A DNA stretch of 64,000 nt from Liriodendron chinense (Eukaryota > Streptophyta > Magnoliopsida > Magnoliales > Magnoliaceae), in contig ML058526.1 of NCBI GenBank assembly GCA_003013855.2, positions 5,146,001-5,210,000 of the forward strand, in the 5' to 3' direction. The notes below the pieces were generated by a model. The model saw nothing but the letters and a program-made list of their open reading frames with translations. It did not search any database and was not told the DNA's origin. The translations under genes and the position numbers were made by a program. The first letter of the stretch is position 1, and each line of letters begins with the position of its first letter. Positions 25,105 through 36,175 of this stretch are shown one piece after another.

Positions 25105-25650
25105 GGCCGCCCAGGAAGCAGATTGCGTACTGGGTAACTCCGCACGTGTGGAGTAAACTTTGTGGGGCCCACAGTGATTTACGTTATTTTATCCACTCCG
25201 TCCATCCATCTTAACAGAAAACTATAGGTATGGTGCAAAAAAATGAAGCATATCAAAATCTAAAGTGGACCACACCACAAGAAATGTGTGAACTGAATGT
25301 CTACCATTGAAAAATTCTTGCAGGACACAGAAGTTTTGGATCAAGCTGATATTTGTGTTTTCCCTTCATCCATATCCATGTGATCTTATGAACAGGTTGG
25401 ATGACAAATAAACATCACTGTAGGGCCTGAAGGTTTCAACGGTGGAAATCATTATTCCCACTGCTTCCCGTGGCATGGTCCACTTGAGATTTGGATATGC
25501 TTAAATTTTGGGCTCAACCACTAAAATGAGTTGAAAAAACATATGGACGGAACAGATAAAGCACATGCATTGTAGGTGGGCCCAACTGATTTTACTCCGC
25601 ACGATAAGAGCATGCGGAGTTACTCCGCATGCAATCCAATTTTACTCCGC
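25105..25650. mobile_element. Foldback element, tip with ACTCCGCACG
   Basis: Left tip GATTGCGTACTGGGTAACTC and CCGCACGTGTGGAGTAAA; right tip has TTTTACTCCGCACGATAAGA and GCATGCGGAGTTACTCCGCA. The core GTGGGGCCCACAGTG and family arms lie between. The tip type matches the partial copy at 476-768. Confidence 0.6.
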
Positions 25651-25699
25651 ACGGTAGATGCACTGTAAAAAAAATCCCCAAAAACCTCTTCCCTCTACC

Positions 25700-25701
<2 letters not shown>

Positions 25702-25734
<33 letters not shown>

Positions 25735-25747
25735 TCTCTCTCTCTCC
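25702..25747. repeat. (C)31 homopolymer plus (TC)n
   Basis: An uninterrupted run of about 31 C followed by TC dinucleotides. A second TC tract lies at about 25872-25918. The length of a C run this long is unreliable in most sequencing. Confidence 0.9.
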
Positions 25748-25869
25748 CCAAAAATCCACTACTCCCATCCCACTGTCGTGGCCATTGTAGCTTTGAAGCT
25801 TCCACGCCTCCCATCCCCGCTCCCGTGGTTTTTTTCAGCTTCCAAGCTCAACGGCCGTTACCTGGTATG

Positions 25870-25922
<53 letters not shown>

Positions 25923-26564
25923 ATTGATTGTTGAAACCCTAATCAGGGTTTTGCAATCCCTAATTGGTCATGGTTGATCCTTAATCAGAGTTTTTCAATC
26001 CCTAATTGGTCATGGTTGATCCCTAATCAGGGTTTTTCCAAAAAAAAAAAAAATTCACTCGTTGCTGATTGCAATTCGACGGATAAGAAATTCTTAACCC
26101 CGTTTCATACTCGTTTGAAACGAATTTCTAGAGATCTAAAGCCCACACACATGTACAGAATAAATACACTGTTGTGAAAAATCAGTCAAAGCAACAGATT
26201 ATTGGTTGTTTGGCGTAGCTTCTAGAGGTATGAGATTTCATACAATGAAAAAGCAGACGAAAAGGACATCATTCCGTCTCTTTCGGGTAGATGGTGATCA
26301 TCTTTCTTCCTAGGCCCACCTTATTCACCTGTTGCACTGTTTTCTTGGCCCATCTCATGCACCTGGTGGGCAGTTTACCTGGGCCCACTTCAAACGCCAG
26401 AGTAGCTTTCTTCTCGCTGAGTGACCCCCTGCAAAGTAGTCATGGTTTCTTTTGGACTATTAGCTAAGTTGTTAGTTTATCACATTTTTTACTCAACGAT
26501 GGAAACTTATCCACCACAAGTGGCCAGCTGGCCTGGCCTGTGGGGTTCTGAGTTTGCCTGCAGT

Positions 26565-27030
26565 GCTAAGCTATGTAGGACCCACCATGATGTATGTATT
26601 ATATTGATTCGTCCATTCATCTCTCGCCAGCTAACTTTTGGCATGTCCAAAACTCAAGTGAGCCACACCCGCATGAAACAATGGGGATTGAAGGACCACT
26701 GTTTAAGTTTTGGATTGAGCTGTTATTTGTAGGGGTGTCAATGGGCCGGGCCTGGGGTAGGTTTCGGCCCTGATTTTACACTGTTTTGGGCCGGGCCGTA
26801 GGGCCTGGGCTTGAAAAATCACCTTATTTAAAATTCTGATTTTTCAGGCCGAGGCCCGGCCTATTGACACTCCTAGATATTTGTGTGTTTTCCCCTGGAT
26901 GGGAGCCAAGGAGGTTTCACCTCCGGGTGTCATGTCATGTCATCAACTTGAATTTTGGATTTGCCTCATGCTAATCCAATGACAGGACTGGACTAACACA
27001 TACATCCTGCCTGTTGCACCCTCCACAGGG
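26565..27030. mobile_element. Foldback element interrupted by a hAT insertion
   Basis: The left arm begins GTAGGACCCACCATGATGTATG. The usual centre GAGCTGATATTTGTGTGTTTTCCCC is split at GATATTTG by the 146 bp element at 26730-26875. The right arm is shortened (GGACTAACACATACATCC). Confidence 0.55.
26730..26875. mobile_element. hAT-like MITE, 146 bp, 8 bp TSD
   Basis: Termini TAGGGGTGTCAATGGGCCGGG and CCGGCCTATTGACACTCCTA. The flanking octamers GTTATTTG (26722-26729) and GATATTTG (26876-26883) agree at 7 of 8; GATATTTG is the undisturbed sequence of the host foldback repeat. The filling is GGGCCGGGCC-rich. No coding capacity. Confidence 0.8.
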
Positions 27031-27044
27031 TGATATGCCTGTGG

Positions 27045-27310
27045 CACTATGTGGCCCAAGCTCTATGGGGCCAACTGTGATGTATGTGTTTTATCCACAC
27101 CATCCATCCATTTTGTCAGCTCTTTTTAGGGCATGAGTGGAAAAATGGTGATCAAGCGCCCGATCGGGCTCCCGACCATTGCCTTCGGGCGCCCGAACTT
27201 GGTCTGCAGGTCGCCCGAACCTTTCTGGAGGTTTTTGGACGACTTCGGGCGGGACCTCGGGCGCCCGCCGAGCGCCCGAACTTTCCCGCACTTATGTTAT
27301 TTTGCGCGTT
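27045..27310. repeat. Foldback left-end stub joined to a GC-rich palindromic cassette
   Basis: 27045-27138 is the left arm of a foldback repeat (GGGGCCAACTGTGATGTATG ... AGGGCATGAG). From about 27139 to 27290 the sequence becomes very GC-rich with repeated CGGGCGCCCG-type palindromes (GATCGGGCTCCCGACC, CTTCGGGCGCCCGAAC, CTCGGGCGCCCGCC). Apparent 60-90 codon frames on both strands follow from the GC content and match no family I know. Confidence 0.5.
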
Positions 27311-28107
27311 TTGCTTAGTTTTAGGGGTAATTTGGACTTTTTACTTGTTTTATTTGTTTGTTTAAGTGGGCTAGGCCCTAAACACGAAAATTAGTTGTTG
27401 ATTATTAATGAAAAGCAAACCCTTTGGTTGCCTCTTTCCTCTTCTCTCACTCATGGTGATGCTTCTTCTTCTTCCTTGATCCCTCTTTCTTCTAATTGCT
27501 TCTTGTGCCCCTCCTATCCTTCTTCCAGGTAATTCTATCTTTCCCTAACTTATTTGTTTTGCTAACCTCAATCCCTAAATCTGAATTTGAGCCTAAACCC
27601 TAAAGTTTTCAGATTTTCAAATCCCTAATCCAAAATCTCCTGATTTCCTGGATTAGAGATTCCTCATTGATCGATTGGGTTATAGCCATGCAAGATCGGG
27701 AGGTTCCATCCCTCGCCGGATCCAACCTATGCATTAATTGAATTCCATACTCCATGGTTGTGATGATGGCCCGTTCCATTGCATGTTTCCTTTATGATTT
27801 TCTTAGTTTATGATGATTAATGCTAAATTTTATATTGTTATTGTCTTTTAATTCCGCTGATTTAATTGTGTTCATGAGCATGCATCATATTTAGGGCTGT
27901 CCTGCATCAATAACACATATCAACCTGGTATTGTTGATGCATAACAATTTCTACTGGTATTGTTGATGCATAATGTAGATATACTACTTTCAAGTAAGTC
28001 ATTTTACTTTCGTTAGTTGGTTCGGAAGCATTCTTTCATTATTAAAATTCGTATAATATATAGCAACAGCTTAAATGACTAATATTTTGAATTTTTTTAT
28101 AGGAATC

Positions 28108-29746
28108 ATGTCGCATGCAGGAACTTCTTCAACTTCTGCCCCAGGAAGCAACACAAGGAAGCATGTTAAAATCATTTATGTTGGGCAATCTATTGGACCA
28201 AACGGAACTTCTTTCTCCTCATTTTTAGGGAATGTGACCAGGACACATTGTCCAATTACATATAATGATTGGCGTGCTGTACCTGATACAATTAAGGAGA
28301 ATGTTTGGTCTATCATTGTGGTAAGCATTGAGATATTTGAAGGTTACTTTCTAATTTTTATAATGTACTTACTATTGATCTGTTGTCGATAATGAAATAT
28401 ATAGGGCACATATGACATTGACAGTAAGCACAAAAAAGATATAATAAAGAGAGTAAATGGAATGTGGAGGGACTGGAAGCATGAATTGCGAAAGACTTAT
28501 GATAAGTTTGATCAAGATGGAGAAAGAAAAATAAATTGTCCCAATGGTGTGAAACAAGAAGAATGGGACAAATTCGTTGATTCGGAATCTACAGTAGATT
28601 CAAAGAATCATCGTCAAAAGGGAAAGGATTCTAGAAAAGAGTTGAAGTAACCTCAACTGTCTGGTAGACGAGGATCTGCCAGGACAGAAGAGTTGATGGA
28701 AATTTGTAACATAGTTTCATTGTCTTTAAAATCAATTTAAAATCAATTTTCTTTATAATCACGTTAACATGATTTGCCTTCTCAAATTACAGCGAAATGA
28801 AAATCCAAATGCTGTTATAACTAGAACAGACTTGTTTCTGGCCACACATACTAGATCCGATGGGTCTTACCCCACACAAGAGCTGAGTGACGCAATTGGA
28901 AAATTGAGAGAGATAATTACGAGCGACCCGGCTAGTATAAGGATGGATTTAAATAATGACCCAGTTGAACAGGTTTTTCCCTCATCTTCATCACTTTTAC
29001 ATACACAGTTTTTTATATCCTTTCTCTTACTAATATACATGCATCACAATTCATGATGGATTATCATCTACGTTTGTGGTCGTGATAGAAAGGGACGTGT
29101 GAGGGGGTTGGGCAATATTTCAAAAACCACTATTATTGCTTCACCCCCCTACGTGGAAGAAATTCGAGCCAAGAAGAATGAAATTGATGACGTTAAAGCA
29201 TCAATGACTAAATTGAAAAAGGAGATGGCAGAGCAACGGAACGAGAATAAGAACATGTATAAAAACATGGAACAACAGATCATTGAACTTAAGCAGCAAA
29301 TTCTTAGCAATGCTCCATTAACAATGCAATGCTCCCTTGGCACAACAGCATCGCAGGTACTGCAATTTTTGTGACAAATTTGCATCATTTATTCATTATT
29401 TAAGATAAATGTAACATCATTAGTTACTCCACGAAAATGATAAAATTATTTGTTGTAGGCCAATCTTCGATCCGGCGAGGCTTCGAGTCTTCGAGGAGAC
29501 TCAGCCCCTACTCAGCGTATGGAACAAATTTATTCATTGACAAATATGCGTCGTCGAGTTGTTGGGCATGGACGGATAATTACAGATTATGAGACCAATA
29601 TCCCTTTAGAATGCGTGAAGATCATTTTAGATGCGGTCGATGATCCTAGTGCGGATGTCTTTGATGAAGTTGGTGACAGAACATTGGGGGATTGCGATCT
29701 GGGTGAAGTTCTCATTTGGCCCAGAGTCTTGACGAGGCCATGTTAA
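28108..29746 (+). CDS. Transposase_24 (Ptta/En/Spm)-type protein of the CACTA element, decayed
   Basis: Five exons read in one frame: 28108-28320, 28405-28713, 28793-28972, about 29072-29356, and 29459-29746 (about 425 codons). Conserved pieces are VGQSIGPNGTSFSSFLGN, YNDWRAVPD, MWRDWKHELRKTYD, NENPNAVITRTDLFLATHTR, RKGRVRGLGN, a 50-residue coiled coil (IDDVKASMTKLKKEM, MEQQIIELKQQI) and a C-terminal module with PLECVKIILDAVDDPSADVF ending LIWPRVLTRPC. This order is that of plant Transposase_24 proteins carried by En/Spm elements; a DNA-binding or accessory role is known for the family, not shown here. A TAA at 28648 interrupts exon 2, and the acceptor before exon 4 has no AG (TCTAC instead), so it is probably a pseudogene. 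Confidence 0.7.
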
Positions 29747-30459
29747 ACCCTTCTTAATTCCTAAACAAGCTAGTTTATTTTGGAGGAATTGTGGTAAACT
29801 TGATATTATTTTGGATTGTTTGACTAAAACTTTATGTTGGATTATTTTAATGCTTTTGGATGGTAACTTATTTTGGATTATTTTAGTGATTTTTGGTATG
29901 TAGTCGTTTGTACTAGACTGTATGGTGCAACCAGAAATACTTTTCTTTAACTTCTTGTAGTGTGAATCTTCATTCAAAGTTGTTTTTGAAAGATATACAA
30001 AGGAAAAGACACTCATCGAGTCCTATTAAAAGGTAAAATAAGTTAGCTTTTTCCATTCCGACTTGTTGATTTCTTTTGGTATTTTATTTTCTTGAGATCT
30101 TCTTCTTATTCTTACAATATAAATGTTTGATTCAACATCTGTATGAACTATTTGATTGGACCTTTGAAGACTTTAGATGGCTTATCTATTGACTTAGTAA
30201 AATGTTCTGATTTGAATATTAAAAGAACTACGTAGTGGCTTGATCCCAAATCACTTTTTTGGGTACGTAGGCAGCCGTTCGAACTAGTCTGTATCAGTGC
30301 AGCCACATTTTTTTTTTCTTTCTTTTTCTTATCTTGCAGTGTAACAACAGAGGGGATGATATAGCAAAAAAAGGTAGGAATTTCTCTACCGCCTTTTCCT
30401 TTAGTGCGGCTCATTTGAGTCTTGGATCCAGATCATTTTAGGAGTTTTGTATTCTATAG
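29747..30459 (+). other. Gene-free interval inside CACTA element
   Basis: Downstream of the Transposase_24 stop. T-rich sequence, possibly its 3' UTR. No further gene seen. Confidence 0.4.
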
Positions 30460-30645
30460 GAGGAAGAGCTGAAGACAAAGTATGGAGGACTTCGACCCAA
30501 GTTACCTCCAATCCAAGTAACTATCGTTTCTCTTGCTTGTAGATTGGTTTCAGTGATGCTGACTACATTTATATGCTTATCAGTTTTGGATTTTTATTTT
30601 TATTTTCAGATCAGTCCACGCTCTTACTTCGACTCTGCTGACTAA
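30460..30645 (+). pseudogene. Fragment resembling a plant ENSA/ARPP-19-like gene
   Basis: Two exon-like pieces in phase: 30460-30516 (19 codons, EEELKTKYGGLRPKLPPIQ, preceded by CTATAG and followed by GTAACT) and 30610-30645 (ISPRSYFDSAD then stop, preceded by TTTTCAG). KYGGL and FDSADW-type motifs mark plant endosulfine/ARPP-19-like proteins; here the Trp codon position is TAA. It lies just inside the right part of the CACTA element, which suggests capture of host sequence. The short length leaves real doubt. Confidence 0.4.
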
Positions 30646-30699
30646 AAATTTCTCTGCTTGCTGGCTTTGTTTGTGAATGCTCTATCCAAAGAGGATCAA

Positions 30700-30745
30700 A
30701 TGGAATTGCCTCCAGGTTTCCGATGTCATCCCAGTACTGAAGCTT
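30700..30745 (+). pseudogene. Fragment resembling the start of a NAC-domain gene
   Basis: ATG at 30700 begins MELPPGFRCHPSTEA, very close to the NAC subdomain A start (MELPPGFRFHPTDEE). The similarity ends after about 15 codons. The position next to the ENSA-like fragment inside a CACTA element suggests transduplication. Confidence 0.5.
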
Positions 30746-31234
30746 CATCATGCATATATAATAGTTATCAAGCTTGTCACCTAGCATTTCTTATGAGTAG
30801 GTGGTGCTTCATTATCTTTTGTTGTTGTTTTTCCTTTTTTGTTCTTACATTATAATACTCATACTCTTTATGTTTTATATTCTGGATTTTGCAAGTGGGC
30901 CAGTTGATGGATTTGCTAACGTATGAGGTGGAAGTAGCTATAAAGGAAAGATTAGAAATGAAGGCTAGCTTCACGTATGGTTAAGAGATTGGTTTCAATA
31001 TTGGGGACAAAATAAAGCCTAGTTGCTCATTCTATGGAGAATGGTTCACTTCAATGTGTAGATTTGTAACAAATATTAATATTATTTTTCACTAGAAATG
31101 TAAGGACTTTAAGTTTCAAATATGATATAATTATGATTTGTTAGGTTTTAGTTTTTTTTTTTTTTTTAAATAATTTGGATGACTATCAGGTGTAATAGAT
31201 TCAAAAATAAATTCAAACATTATAGGTGTGGTTC

Positions 31235-31557
31235 AGAAAATTTAGCGACGGACCAAACCCGCCGCTAACATTCATAAATAAATGCAATCACGCGGTCGCC
31301 CATAAATTTAGCGACGGACCAATATTCGTGGCAACAATTTTGTACGACGGACCGATATCCGTCGCAACAATTTTGTACGACGGACCAATATCCGTCGCTT
31401 TACATAATTTAGAGACGGACGTAATCCGTCGTTTAAAGGCGACGGACATAATTCGTCGTTTAAAATTTGCCGCAGTAAACTGCGACGAACCAAGTCCGTC
31501 GCTAATATCAATTTGCGACGGACCTGGTTCGTCGCAAAATGCGATTTTGGCGTAGTG
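31235..31557. repeat. Right subterminal repeat region of CACTA element
   Basis: At least ten GCGACGGAC / GTCCGTCGC units in both orientations (for example TACGACGGACCGATATCCGT), ending in the GTAGTG terminus. Mirrors 21815-22095. Confidence 0.75.
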
Positions 31558-31725
31558 AAAGACATCTTTCATGTAGACGAATAAAATGATTTTTATAATG
31601 ACAATTGGCAAAAGATGTTGGTAGCCGTTTTAATAGAAGTATTAATAGGATTTCTCTTAGAAGATTCTAAACAGGGACAATAGTGCATTTAAAGCATGAC
31701 TTTGGAAAGCTATTGGCGAGCTATA

Positions 31726-33400
31726 TATGTTAGAAAAAATCATAAGCCCTTAAATTATAATTTATTATTTTTTGTAATGATTTTTGTTATTTTCAGGCTA
31801 CTTTAGGGTTTGGAGAGTTTTAAAATGGCTTAAAGTTCTTATTTGAATTATGTAAAAAAGTTTAGGTCGGTTTAAAAGCCATTTGCTATTTTTTAACTTA
31901 TTATTTTAGGAAGGTTTAATGTTCTAAAAAGTTACAAATTTGGGACATAAGCCTTATATGAAAAAGCTTTTTATAAAAACTTTGCTCACAATTTATTCAT
32001 ATTCTTTAATAATATTTTTTGCCTTATGGATTTAAGGTTCCTTGTGGATTTGAGAATTATCAAAGAGCTATTACCATGCACTCATTATGTCCCTTCAAAT
32101 AAAAGCGAAGTTTTTCCTTGAGTTGATACGTTTAAAGTGGATCGAGCAACAACAATCCTATGAGTGGTGCTCTGGAGAATCAAGCATTGATGAGCATAGA
32201 ATCTATATTTTTTTATCAAAATTTTCTACATTTACACATGTATTCATGCTAACAAATGATCCACAACTTTCGATGGGGCTTGTGGTTAGTTAATTTATGA
32301 TCATATACTTTTTAACAATTAAATATTGAAGAAGAAGATTGGATTTACAAATCAAGGAATGCTTCTTTAGGAATCCACTAATAAAGAAGAAAAGTTAACT
32401 TATGTAGATGAATTGGTATCTTTTGACGAATCCACTATTGAACTACTTGATCAATTTACTAATCAATCAGTTGATGGACTCATGGTTGGACTAAAAAAGT
32501 TTCAATTGAGTCAAAACATTAATTGACAGATGGATTGACGGAACAGATCCGCATATCAATAAATACAGATGACTCGATGGCCAAGATAATGGACACTTTC
32601 ATGATCATCCAATCAAGCTCTATAAAGATTGGCAAGTTATACCTTCTCAGCGACAAACAAAGTGCACAAATCAAAAGTCAATAGTAATGTTGATAATAAT
32701 ATGGTCAATGGTTGTTAAGCGACGAATGACGCAACATTCAATGCTCAAGCAATTCAAGATTGCAACTCCATTGTTGCAAAATATGCGAAAATCAGAACAT
32801 CACATGTGAATGAATGGAAGGAAATGGGAGAGGGGATTATGTGTGGATGGCATGGATCAAAAGAAATTGGGTCAAAAAGTTCAATCTAGGGTTTAGCACA
32901 CACTATAGCTTTTTATGGCCATAACTTTACGACTGGTTATCCATTTCATACATATAATATGTTGTTGGAAAGGTGTTGATGAGCTAAATAGGTTAACAAT
33001 TGGCCATTGAACAACTTTTCAAAAATACCTAGTTTTCGAGGTTAAATATGAATTTTAAGTCAAAATTTATTATTTTTAATAAGTTATATTTTTTGTTATT
33101 TTATGATGTTTTAGGTTTAAAGAGTCACAAAAAATAAAATAAAATTTAAGTCCTTATTTGAGTGATGTGAAAGATTTGAGCTAGTTTAGAAGTCGTTTAC
33201 TATTTTTAGAAAGTTTAAACTTAAGGCTTAAAACTTATATATGTCATATGAAAGGGTTTTATAAACAAAGTTTATTTATATTTTTTTTATAAAAAACACT
33301 TTTTTTAGAGATTCTTACATTGCAGATTCAAGTTTCTTCGTGGATTTGAGGTTTATCAAATAGGAAGAAGATGATTATCTCCTCACCCTTTCACCGTCCA
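31726..33400 (+). mobile_element. Pair of diverged direct repeats, LTR-like
   Basis: A block at about 31726-32080 recurs at about 33050-33400. Matching phrases include AAGTTCTTATTTGAATTATG against AAGTCCTTATTTGAGTGATG and CCTTGTGGATTTGAG against CTTCGTGGATTTGAG. The offset is about 1.3 kb and identity looks near 70 %. The stretch between has no recognisable retroelement protein. It may be an old non-autonomous LTR element or a tandem remnant. Confidence 0.4.
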
Positions 33401-33636
33401 ATTGCAATGTCATGTTAGGAGTGCAATAATATGGTTATTTAAGGATTGACCATACTTTATATACGTATTACATGATGATTGATAGAATATATAATTGGGA
33501 TATGGAGTGTCATGATGTCACTATTTGCTAATATCTTAGTAAAATCTATAAAGTTTGTCATGAAATGTATTTGATTAATAAGCTAATAATGAAAGAGTAT
33601 CAGTGATTGATGATTGGCTTCAAGACAAGAGGGAGT

Positions 33637-34867
33637 TGTTGGTTGTTGTGCCCTTGAAAGCCAATTCTATGTTTGATTTACTTATAATCATCCTATATGG
33701 CATATTTACATCAAACTAAGCCATTCTCATCTTAGTTAATATTTCACATCATATGGATTGTGCTTAATTATTAAGTTTATGCCTTTAGAAATTAATGCTT
33801 ATGTTATAGACCTCGTTTTCATCTTAATGTGATTCACTCATTTACCTCATCAATGTGTGTGAAACTTACATAATGTGGCATATGTATGGGTTAAGGAGAT
33901 GGATTCCTCCGATTGTCCTCAAGAACTTGAGATTGAAAACAATAGTCATGTGTCAAAGGAGAGTTATGGACTATGGATCTTAGTACCTTATTTAATTATG
34001 ACCATTAACAAGTTGTAAAACAAATTTGTGGTTATTAACTCTTGATGTGGTCATCTTATGTAAGGAGACCAATGATAAGTCATGATGGAAGGTCCCCACC
34101 ATTGAGCATGACAAGGGTTGGTGTGTTGTTGATGTGCCCCATACAAAAGTGGTAGTATGCCATAGAATAGGCTCCTGGAGATGAGCATATTAGTTACTTT
34201 GCACTGGTGGATGAATTCAAGTATCTAGATTGGGAGAACAAGTATGCTTGAATTAGATTGACTTATGAATGTACTAGCATTTGTAAATCTAATCCTTAAA
34301 CTTGAGGGTCTTGGTAATGTGTGCTTTAGGTCACTTGGTTACATTAGTGGCCAACATGTAGGTGGTGTTGGGTGCATGTATCAAGGTTTAGTTAAGGCTC
34401 ACACAATTCAACATGGGATTCGCTTTCAGACTTGTACATTTTATAGATTCATCTTGTGGTTCGGATCTTCTGTCAACTATTTTATAAATTGACCAACTCA
34501 TCTAATATTTTTTAATAATTAATCAAGTTTTTTCAACTGTTGAAATTCAATTTTAACTATTAATTTGTTTTGAATTGATCTTGATGAGCATTCAATGGCT
34601 AAGATTCATTGATCCATATCCTAAACTTACATGTGATATTGGGCTAGGAATAATAGCCATGAGGGTGGAAAGATTAAGTCAATATAAGTGTATAGATAGG
34701 CAATGCCATTAACTTTAGAAAAAGTAGGCCATACCAAAGTCTGTAAGTTGGCGGAACACCATATTTGGTTCCTCTTTAAAACCTTATTGGCTTGCTTATA
34801 TATTGGTCCTATTCTAAAGGAGCTAAGAGAGCCTTAAACGTCTTTACCCATTTACACATCACCACCT

Positions 34868-34908
<41 letters not shown>

Positions 34909-35100
34909 TCTTCTCTTCACTCCTCCCCTTAGATCCACCTAATAGATGACTCTTATTGTATGCCCTATCTCTATTGTAGGGTGTGTGTGGGAAGTTTCTC
35001 CACTTCTTATTTATGATAGATTGGGGAGAGTCATCTTAATGGAACATCAAAAGTGAGTGCCAATCTCTATTTTTTCATAGCATGGATAAGAAATATACAT
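33637..35100 (+). repeat. Possible LTR (copia-like) remnant
   Basis: CAAGAGGGAGT followed by TGTTGGTTGTTGTGCCC resembles a polypurine tract followed by an LTR start. Downstream a (GA)n tract (34869-34905) precedes an R/U5-like region. I could not find the second LTR or the right end, so boundaries are guesses. Confidence 0.25.
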
Positions 35101-35750
35101 ATATGTTACTTATGTTTATACTTTTGGATGTAATTAGGTGTAGATGAAGTCCACTAATATAATTAAAATTTTAAGTTTTGAAAAGTGTACACTTCCATTA
35201 TTTTTTTTAAAGCTCTAATAGTCAGTTCCAAACTAAGTAAGGATGGAACTTTGCTACCACCAATAACCCTTTTAATTATAATTGGAATAGAACATCCATT
35301 GATAACCATAACCACTTAGAAATAAAGCAGATGGTTTATAATCCAAGCTACTCATTAGGTAGATAACACTATATAGATCCCTTGTCATAAAGAACATGGG
35401 TGCCTAGTCCTCTCAATCGACTATAGATCTTAACTAAATTATATGTAGTTATTAGTTTTGAACTTGAGCAAGGAAGAATCATCCAGAGGTGTTGTGCATG
35501 ATATTTATGTTTTCATTTTTTAGTTCAAACAAAATTATAGAACTTTTAAAGAAAAGTGTTGAAAAATAAGCAACTTTTGTAAAAATAGAAATGAAATGCA
35601 TTTTAATTTAATGGATGTTTGATTTTTCAAATCCTCCAATAAATACTAATAAGTAGATAATGATTATATAACTTTGCAAATCCAGTGGTGTTCCAATGAG
35701 ACATTGACATACATGCCTTTTGAACTCTAAATTGAAGTGTAGAATATAAA

Positions 35751-36175
35751 AATGGTGGGGCCCTCCATAATATATGTTACTTAACCATGTTATCCATCCC
35801 TTCTGCAAGCTCGTTTTAGGGCATGAGCTGAAAAATAAGGCAAATCCAAAGCTCAAGTGAACCACACTATAATAAACAGTGGAATTTGAAAGTTGTTCGT
35901 TGAAACTTCTTAGTGTCTCCAAAAGTTTTGGATGAAGCTGATTTTAATTTGTATTTTTCTTTTATCCATGTCTCTAATTTATAGTTTAGATGATAAACAA
36001 ACATCAATGTGGGCCCTAGGAGGGAAATAGTTTTCAATAGCGGACGTCTTTAGGACTACTATTTTATATGGTGTAATGGTTCGCATAGGCTTTGAATTTG
36101 TCTCATTTCTTAATTTATGTCTTAAAATATTATGGTAAAATGAAAGGACAGTCTGGATATGGTAGGGCTTACAAA
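35751..36175. mobile_element. Foldback element
   Basis: GGTGGGGCCCTCCATAATATATG at the left, AAGCTCAAGTGAACCACAC, then AACAAACATCAATGTGGGCCC and CAGTCTGGATATGGTAGGGC at the right. Diverged member of the GTGGGCCC family. Confidence 0.5.

Larger units (their letters stand above)
21815..31557 (+). mobile_element. CACTA (En/Spm) transposon, 9.74 kb
   Basis: The left end CACTACATGAAAAAGGCAAA and the right end (reverse complement CACTACGCCAAAATCGCATT) are typical CACTA termini. They are flanked by AAA (21812-21814) and AAA (31558-31560), the 3 bp duplication of this superfamily. Both ends carry subterminal GCGACGGAC / GTCCGTCGC repeats. Inside are an A-rich degenerate block, several nested elements, a Transposase_24-type gene at 28108-29746, and short fragments resembling host genes near the right end. 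I see no TNP2-like (Transposase_21) main transposase, so it was probably non-autonomous. Confidence 0.8.
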
